Shown: positions 58,957-64,000 of the stretch, piece after piece
Position numbering within the stretch: the stretch's first letter is position 1
Layout: the number at the start of each line of letters is the position of its first letter
Source: Candidatus Aminicenantota bacterium
Lineage (GTDB): Bacteria > Acidobacteriota > Aminicenantia > UBA2199
DNA length: 64,000 nucleotides
Reading direction: 5' to 3'
Assembly: GCA_026393835.1 (NCBI GenBank)
Contig: JAPKZK010000104.1
Coordinates: 124,001-188,000 of the forward strand
Made by a program: the position numbers and the translations under genes
Notes under the pieces: model-generated
What the model saw: the letters and a program-made list of their open reading frames with translations, nothing else
Told to the model about the DNA's origin: nothing
The model's database searches: none

Positions 58957-59206
58957 AAAACAAAGCATCGATGAGTTACGTCCCGAGTACGATTTTGACT
59001 ATTCGAAAGCTGCTCGCGGGAAGTATTGCCGAAGATTGCTGGAAGAAGGGGCCAATGTAGTTATCCTTGATCCTGACATCATCAGCGCTTTCCACGATTC
59101 AGCTTCAGTAAATAAGGCGTTGAGAGCGCTCCTGGAATTGACTCGTTCAACTAATCGCTTAACAAAGCGCTCCGCAGGGTCTCTGAAAATGCAGACCCCC
59201 GGTTAA
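58946..59206 (+). CDS. Putative antitoxin partner of BrnT
   Basis: 86 aa from ATG 58946, overlapping the toxin. It has the LRPEYDFDYSKAARGKY and VVILDPDI pattern seen in small proteins encoded next to BrnT toxins, with a C-terminal DSASVNKALRALLEL helix. It is not a canonical BrnA by eye, but its position supports antitoxin function. The last dozen residues look unconserved. Confidence 0.7.
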   Translation: MKVKKQSIDELRPEYDFDYSKAARGKYCRRLLEEGANVVILDPDIISAFHDSASVNKALRALLELTRSTNRLTKRSAGSLKMQTPG

Positions 59207-59361
59207 TGCTGATGTTCCGTTTCAAAAATTTACTTTGCCTAACGTAAATATCCTTAACAAGGTAAATCATTGGGAATCGACAGCAATCTACAATCCGGCT
59301 GTTAATATAAAGCATTGGACAATTAAAGGGCAAACAGGGGCAGAAGAAAGATTTCCATCTT

Positions 59362-60385
59362 TTAAGTTAGTTCAATCTTTAACCCGGACTCATCGATGTA
59401 TGCCATCCCCGGTATAATTTCATAACCGCTGAATTCCGGCACGGACGACGCTTTTATTCTTAGACCTGCCAGGTGTTTCTCCGTTATCTTTCGCCTATTT
59501 TTCTTTACTTCCAACAGGTAAACCTTTTTCCCCCTGTCATCCATGAAAACGGCATCGATCTCGATGGTTCCTTTTCGATCCCAATACTTACCGGCCCTGG
59601 TAAAAGCGATACCCGGCGGATTTTCCTCGATCATTTGCCGGATGACCATATCTTCCAATTTCCTTCCTTCATACTCCTGCAATTGCTCCCAGATTTCCTC
59701 GAACGCAACCTCGACCTTGTTTATCTCCTTGAGCATCCGTTTGGCCTCGATATACCTGAACCAGAAATCCAAAAAATTATCGTTTATATAATACCTGCCG
59801 TTTCTATCTTTTGAACTGGTACTGGTGACCGGCGTCGGTTAAGATTTCCTTTTGTGCTTTTAGAGGAAGATTCGAGAGGGTCATTATATCGGAGGCCCTG
59901 CCGAATAAGGGTTCTTTGGAATCTTTAAAAATTTTATTCATCAGTGAAAACGAGGAGCCCAGGAAAATCAAAAGCGCATGGGATTTTTCCCTATACAGGT
60001 CATATATTTTCTGGAATGTTCCAAAGGCGGAAGAATCTGAAAAAAAGAGGTTTTGGAATTCATCGAAGATAATGACCAGGGGAGTTTTATTTGAAAATTC
60101 GAATAGAAAGCGCAGGAACTCTTCCAATGTTCCGAAGCTGCCGTAAAACACATTCCCGAATTTGCTTTTTATTTCATCCGACCACTCGCTGATGATTTCG
60201 TTTATTCGTTTTTTTTTGGTAAAGAAGTACAGGGAATCGGTTTTTTTAACGGCCTCAACGGCGAAACGTGTTTTGCCGATACGCCGTCTTCCCGTGATTA
60301 CGAGAGCCCGAGAACCTTTCTTACCGACAATATCGATAAATTCAGCGATTCGTTTTAGTTCGTTTATCCTGTCATAAAATTTCAT
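59362..60385 (-). pseudogene. Internally deleted AAA ATPase of the PF01637/DUF234 type
   Basis: The 5' part (60385-59804) encodes an intact ATPase start: INELKRIAEF, Walker A GRRRIGKTRFA, Walker B LVIIFDEFQNLF and a sensor FLGSSFSLM. It stops after GHQYQFKR. A different frame then resumes with DRNGRYYINDNFLDFWFRYI and runs to 59362, matching the DUF234 nuclease-like C terminus with VFMDD and YLLEVKKNR. The lid and winged-helix part expected between them (roughly 130 residues) is missing, and the frame shifts at the junction near 59,805. The gene is therefore broken by deletion. Confidence 0.75.
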
Positions 60386-60508
60386 AAGGTAATCACCATT
60401 AAGTTAATGTACATTACCTTAATCCAAATGTCAAGTTCTTGCTTCTTGTTTCCCACTCCTTACGAAATTTTTTGCCTTCCTTATGCCCTTTTAAATCATC
60501 ACTACCCA

Positions 60509-60656
60509 ATGGGAAGATATTTTTCCGTAATGGGAAGATATTTTTTAGTTATGGGAACATACTTTTCCATAATGGGAACATATATGGATAGTAATGGGAA
60601 GATATTTTTATCTTATGGGAAGATATTTTTTTGTAATGGGAAGGTCTTTTTCTGGG
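60509..60656. repeat. Tandem repeat, about seven copies of ATGGGAAGATATTTTT
   Basis: Seven degenerate units of about 21 bp, each beginning ATGGGAA(G/C)ATA followed by a T-run. The array lies about 120 nt upstream of the 258-aa gene at 60,774. A short reading frame across it (60407-60676) encodes MGRYF-like repeats but lacks other protein-like features and is probably not a gene. Confidence 0.8.
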
Positions 60657-60696
60657 TGAAAAATGGGGTAAAATGAAAATTTATTATGAAAAATAG

Positions 60697-60726
60697 TTGA
60701 CAGATAAGGTATTTTAGTAATAAAAT
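60697..60726 (+). promoter_or_regulatory. Promoter for the gene at 60,774
   Basis: TTGACA at 60697-60702 and TAAAAT at 60721-60726, spacer 18 nt, just after the tandem repeat and about 50 nt before the start codon. Confidence 0.55.
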
Positions 60727-60773
60727 CCTTTTCTACATTGTAAATAAATAAAAAAGGAGCCGAACGTCGAACG

Positions 60774-61550
60774 ATGAGTAATAGAGAGAATTTAGATAAG
60801 ATATTGGATATTATAAGCGCCATCGATGACAACCGAATCAAAACGCCGAAACATGTGCCGGTGTCCGCCTGCGTCCTGGAGGCGAGTACGCTTTATCACT
60901 GGGCCTTGAAAGATAAAGAAGCGCTGATAGCCCACGGACTGGCCTGGGAACTGGTGGAAGACCTGCAGGTTCGCCAGGAAGCGGTAGCCGAAGCCGAAGC
61001 CCTCTGGAATACTCAATGGGTGGGCCGCAAAGAACTCGCCAGTGAATGGGAGTCCCTCTCTGCCCTTGCTTATGAGTTAAGAGATCGACTCCTGGCCGAC
61101 TTTCGTTTTGCTTTTCGCAATCAACCGGATTTGCAGCCCATGCTCAAAAGAATTTCAACTAAAAAGAATCACCCTACTATGATCCAGGATTTAAATGATT
61201 TGAGCGTACTGGGACGGGCAAACCGCCCGCTGCTGGAAGCAGTCCGGTTCGATATGTCCCTTCTTGAAAAAGCAGCCCAAACTTCCTGGGACCTGACTGC
61301 TTTGCTGGCGAGAACAACCACTGCCAGGCTAAAAGTTGGCGAAGGTAAAAGAATCCGCGACCTAGCTTATACATATTTAAAGGAAGCGGTCGATGAAATC
61401 CGGCGCACCGGGCAATATGTTTTCCGTCATGATAAAGAACGCCTCTCCGGCTATATCAGTTACCATTTACGGCAAGCAAATATGAGGCAAGCCCGGAAAT
61501 CTAAAATGGCCAAACAGGAACAGGAGGAAAAATCTCCCAAAGCTGTTTAA
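60774..61550 (+). CDS. Conserved-looking protein of unknown function, 258 aa
   Basis: I do not recognise this family. It is soluble, helical and rich in Leu, Ala, Arg and Glu, without signal peptide or membrane segment. The N-terminal part has ILDIISAIDDNRIKTPKHVP and the middle has a charged helical region with many Trp and Leu. The C terminus ends in a Lys/Gln/Glu-rich tail. It has its own promoter and an AAGGAG upstream, though 14 nt from the ATG. It stands between the tandem repeat and the palindrome before the DUF4143 ATPase. Confidence 0.75.
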   Translation: MSNRENLDKILDIISAIDDNRIKTPKHVPVSACVLEASTLYHWALKDKEALIAHGLAWELVEDLQVRQEAVAEAEALWNTQWVGRKELASEWESLSALAYELRDRLLADFRFAFRNQPDLQPMLKRISTKKNHPTMIQDLNDLSVLGRANRPLLEAVRFDMSLLEKAAQTSWDLTALLARTTTARLKVGEGKRIRDLAYTYLKEAVDEIRRTGQYVFRHDKERLSGYISYHLRQANMRQARKSKMAKQEQEEKSPKAV

Positions 61551-61606
61551 GTTTATTATGGAAGGTCCTTGATTTTTATAAAATTTGCGGTTAAAATGAA
61601 TCATAA

Positions 61607-61632
61607 TGGATAAAACTTCGAAGTTTTATCCA
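61607..61632. repeat. Perfect 26-nt palindrome upstream of the DUF4143 ATPase
   Basis: Arms TGGATAAAACTTC and GAAGTTTTATCCA meet with no spacer, ending 14 nt before the ATG at 61647. It could be an operator, an RNA hairpin near the start codon or an insertion site. Confidence 0.85.
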
Positions 61633-61646
61633 ATAGGATGTAGAAA

Positions 61647-62900
61647 ATGACGAACTTTCGCGATGTGCTGCTAATGCAAAAACGTGAACTTGAGAATTTT
61701 AATCAAAAACAATACGCGCCAAGACTCGCCCAACTGAAAGAACTAGACAAAGATATCATCAAAGTGATTATCGGTCCAAGACGCGCAGGGAAAACCTTTT
61801 TTGCCATCCATGAATTGAAAAAAACCGGGAATTTCGGGTACGTTAATTTCGATGATGAGAGCCTGGTGGGCATAGAGAACTACAATGATCTTATCGAAAC
61901 GCTCAACTCGCTGTATAACAACCCGAAAATATTGTTGCTGGACGAAATCCAGAACCTGCCGAAATGGGAACTTTTCGTAAACCGCCTGCAGAGACAGGGG
62001 TATAATTTAGTCCTGACCGGGAGCAATTCCAACTTACTCAGCAGCGAATTGGCCACCCATTTAACCGGCCGTTATCTCAGTACCATCATCTTTCCCTTCT
62101 CTTTCAAGGAATACTTCAACTATTCCAAAAGTTCCGAAGAAACCACCACGGGTGAAATGAAAGCCAAACTGCACGACTATTTGATCAAGGGCGGTTACCC
62201 GGAACCCCTGGTCAAAGGTCTCGATTACAATGAGTATCTGCGCACCCTGCACGATGCGATCTTGTTTAAAGACGTGGTCAAACGGCATAATATCCGGTCA
62301 TCCGGGCAGTTGGGGGATTTATCCAGGTTCCTGGTTTCCAATTCCACCAATTTTATTTCGTACAATACCCTGACCCGTTTGACCGGCTTGAAAAGCGCCG
62401 GTTCAATCACCAAGTACACCGACTTCCTGGAAGAAGCATTCCTGTTTTTTAAATTGAATGCCTTTTCGTTTAAATACAAGGAGCAGGTGAAATCCAACAA
62501 AAAAATCTATACCATCGACAATGGATTTATCACTTCGCGGGCGTTTCAGTACTCCGGGAATATCGGCCCGCTTTATGATAACCTGGCGGCTGTGGAACTG
62601 AAGCGCAGGGAATTAATGGGAGAGTTGGAGTTTTATTACTACAAAGACGCGCTGGGCTATGAAGTTGATTTCGTGGTGAAACGGGGCCTGGAAATTACGG
62701 AGTTGATCCAGGTTTGTTACAACGTGAACGACGAGAAAACCAGGAACAGGGAAGTGCGGGGGCTGCTGCATGGATATAAAGATTTGCATTGCAGTAATTT
62801 AACGGTTATTACCGCCGATTACGAGAACACGGAAACGATCGAATGGTACGGCATCAAGGGTGAAATTAAATTTGTTCCTTTATGGAAATGGCTGCTGTAG
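61647..62900 (+). CDS. ATP-binding protein with DUF4143 (AAA + nuclease-like)
   Basis: 417 aa from ATG 61647 with AGGATG upstream. AAA_14-type ATPase: Walker A GPRRAGKTFF (near residue 48), Walker B ILLLDEIQNLP, sensor LTGSNSNLLSSEL, and GGYPEPLV. The C-terminal DUF4143 part has LGYEVDFVVKRG and ELIQVCYN, like a PD-(D/E)XK core. It is a widespread family of unknown role. Convergent with the decayed gene at 62,920. Confidence 0.9.
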   Translation: MTNFRDVLLMQKRELENFNQKQYAPRLAQLKELDKDIIKVIIGPRRAGKTFFAIHELKKTGNFGYVNFDDESLVGIENYNDLIETLNSLYNNPKILLLDEIQNLPKWELFVNRLQRQGYNLVLTGSNSNLLSSELATHLTGRYLSTIIFPFSFKEYFNYSKSSEETTTGEMKAKLHDYLIKGGYPEPLVKGLDYNEYLRTLHDAILFKDVVKRHNIRSSGQLGDLSRFLVSNSTNFISYNTLTRLTGLKSAGSITKYTDFLEEAFLFFKLNAFSFKYKEQVKSNKKIYTIDNGFITSRAFQYSGNIGPLYDNLAAVELKRRELMGELEFYYYKDALGYEVDFVVKRGLEITELIQVCYNVNDEKTRNREVRGLLHGYKDLHCSNLTVITADYENTETIEWYGIKGEIKFVPLWKWLL

Positions 62901-62919
62901 CCCCGGTTCATGCCAACGA

Positions 62920-63375
62920 TTACAAGTACAATATCACCTTGAACTCCTCTCCTAATTCTTTAAAATCGATCTTTTTATGGTTCTTCTCCACTTCGTTACA
63001 TACCATGGGTATTCCTCTGCCCAGTTTATCGATTAAATCCGCGGTTATTTCATTGCCGTTAAAGTGTGCAAAGGAGATACCGGCATTGTATAGATACCGC
63101 TGTGGATTGATGCCGAAAATCACTAACCCGGCAATGGTTACTTTGCCATCTTTATCAAGGATATCGGTGTTTTTTAGAAGAGAGGTTTTTTCCGCTTCGG
63201 ATTCATGGGTAAAATCGATTTCGTACCGGTTGAAATAGCCGTCGATTTTCGCCAGGTTCAAATCGATAAGGGACGAGCGGTCTACGCCAGTGGAATCGAA
63301 GTAAAAAAACCGCTCTGCTGAAACAAACGCATTAATTCCGGGTTCATGCCCATTTTATAAAGAAGTACCGGTTCG
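62920..63375 (-). pseudogene. Decayed AlbA_2/HATPase_c_4-type DNA-binding protein
   Basis: The intact frame 63261-62920 reads ILDKDGKVTIAGLVIFGINPQ and SFAHFNGNEITADLIDK, then jumps to LGRGIPMVCNEVEKN and EEFKVILYL. In relatives these parts are separated by roughly 150 residues, so the ATPase core has been lost. The deletion joins two IDK-like sites. Just upstream the sequence PELMRLFQQSGFF is in another frame, offset at a run of seven T (63302-63308, minus strand), and the true N terminus is absent. Confidence 0.65.
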
Positions 63376-63378
63376 ATG

Positions 63379-64000
63379 TCAACTTATTATTCCTTCTTCC
63401 TGTTCCCAATGGAGATACTTGACAAGAAGGTCAAGTTTCTCCGACACCTCTTTAGGAATATCATCTTTGGGAGTAAATTCGATCAATCGATAGAATTCGC
63501 CTTTATTAAGCAGGAACGGCTCATTTTGCTTACGGGCAAACTCCATGAACACTTGTTCGGTAAACCTGCTCATTTTAAGATTTCTCAAGAGTGTCCGGCG
63601 TAAGCTTTTGCTGGCTTTGTAATACTCCTTCAACTGCTCCCCGTCCCCGGAAAAAACATCCACCAGAAGTCTCTGCTCAATAATTTCCTTCATACATTCA
63701 TAATTTGCGGACTTGAATAATGCCCCGGCTTGTTCATAATAATCCGCTGTAAAATCGAGTATGACCTCCGGGGTAATGAAATAATTTTCCAATTCGTAGT
63801 TCTTCCAATACACGACGGCCAGCTCCTCCCGGATATCATCGTCTCTCTCCAGCCCATCGCCGTCAAATAATGCAATACCTTTGAAATCGGGCACAAATAG
63901 TTTCATGGCATAAAAATGCTTTTTGAAATTAGTGTAAGCGCCGCTTGCCCTATCCAACCGGTTTTCCAGGCAATCTTCAGGTATTATATTCCGGGTGTAA
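63379..64000 (-). CDS. C-terminal part of an OLD-like ATP-dependent nuclease (5' end outside window)
   Basis: The frame is open to the right edge. The visible 207 residues include IALFDGDGLERDDD followed by YWKNYELENYFITPEVIL, a TOPRIM-like acidic turn and NYFI motif seen in AAA ATPases with C-terminal TOPRIM domains (OLD family and relatives). The rest is helical (LLRNLKMSRFTEQVFMEFA). The ATPase part is not in the window, so the assignment is tentative. Immediately upstream of the decayed gene at 62,920. Confidence 0.6.
   Translation of the reverse strand, partial: YTRNIIPEDCLENRLDRASGAYTNFKKHFYAMKLFVPDFKGIALFDGDGLERDDDIREELAVVYWKNYELENYFITPEVILDFTADYYEQAGALFKSANYECMKEIIEQRLLVDVFSGDGEQLKEYYKASKSLRRTLLRNLKMSRFTEQVFMEFARKQNEPFLLNKGEFYRLIEFTPKDDIPKEVSEKLDLLVKYLHWEQEEGIIS

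Noticed and set aside
60407..60676. Open frame of 89 aa across the tandem repeat
   Set aside because: Its protein is mainly the translated repeat, no ribosome site is seen, and the promoter of the next gene begins at its end.

Overview
The window is dominated by one giant non-ribosomal peptide / polyketide assembly line on the minus strand (about 1-45,300, read right to left). It is followed on the right by precursor, regulator and thioesterase genes, and then by housekeeping and defence-like genes. No rRNA, tRNA or CRISPR array was recognised. Base composition, the GldG/DUF4340 ABC operon, the many AAA+ATPase/nuclease genes and the unusual in-frame repeats inside the synthetases resemble uncultured Candidatus Aminicenantes or related deep-branching bacteria. 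That placement is an inference from pattern memory, not a demonstrated assignment.

Layout in transcription order. Genes at 49,604-45,715 (minus) are a DNA-binding-only AraC regulator, a type II thioesterase, a second AraC regulator of the same kind, and an SbnA/SbnB pair that makes L-2,3-diaminopropionate (Dap). Four tightly packed synthetase genes follow: NRPS-PKS A (45,300-37,441), PKS-NRPS B (37,457-27,942), NRPS C (27,945-9,496, 6,149 aa) and NRPS D (9,423 to beyond base 1). Together they hold 10 adenylation domains and 2 PKS modules. Specificity codes read by eye give: Ser - malonate (ketoreduced) - PKS module with a damaged AT - unknown - unknown (Ser-clade, possibly Dap) - Glu - Lys-like (with a formyltransferase) - Tyr (with a methyltransferase) - Ile-like (with radical SAM and B12 domains) - Glu-like - Leu (with a methyltransferase) - Gly - further modules off the left edge. 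No terminal thioesterase, epimerase domain or PPTase lies in the window.

The strongest unusual feature is in NRPS C. A radical SAM domain followed by a cobalamin-binding-like domain, about 580 residues, is inserted between core motifs A2 and A3 of the Ile-like adenylation domain. Two ordinary SAM methyltransferases sit in the same A2-A3 position of the Tyr and Leu modules. The same loop, and three or four other surface loops, also carry in-frame copies of several unrelated repeat families: GATGAAT minisatellites, 28-nt palindromes, TATAGGACC repeats and terminator-like hairpins. One copy of the hairpin family also lies between two ordinary genes at about 50.8 kb.

From 49.8 kb rightward: an EamA transporter (plus); a convergent ABC-2 exporter operon (ATPase, permease, GldG-like, DUF4340); a ferredoxin-like aldo/keto reductase; an ATPase/PD-(D/E)XK gene; a BrnT toxin-antitoxin pair; a deleted ATPase pseudogene; an unknown 258-aa gene behind a tandem repeat; a DUF4143 ATPase behind a perfect 26-nt palindrome; a decayed AlbA_2-type gene; and the 3' part of an OLD-like nuclease running off the right edge.
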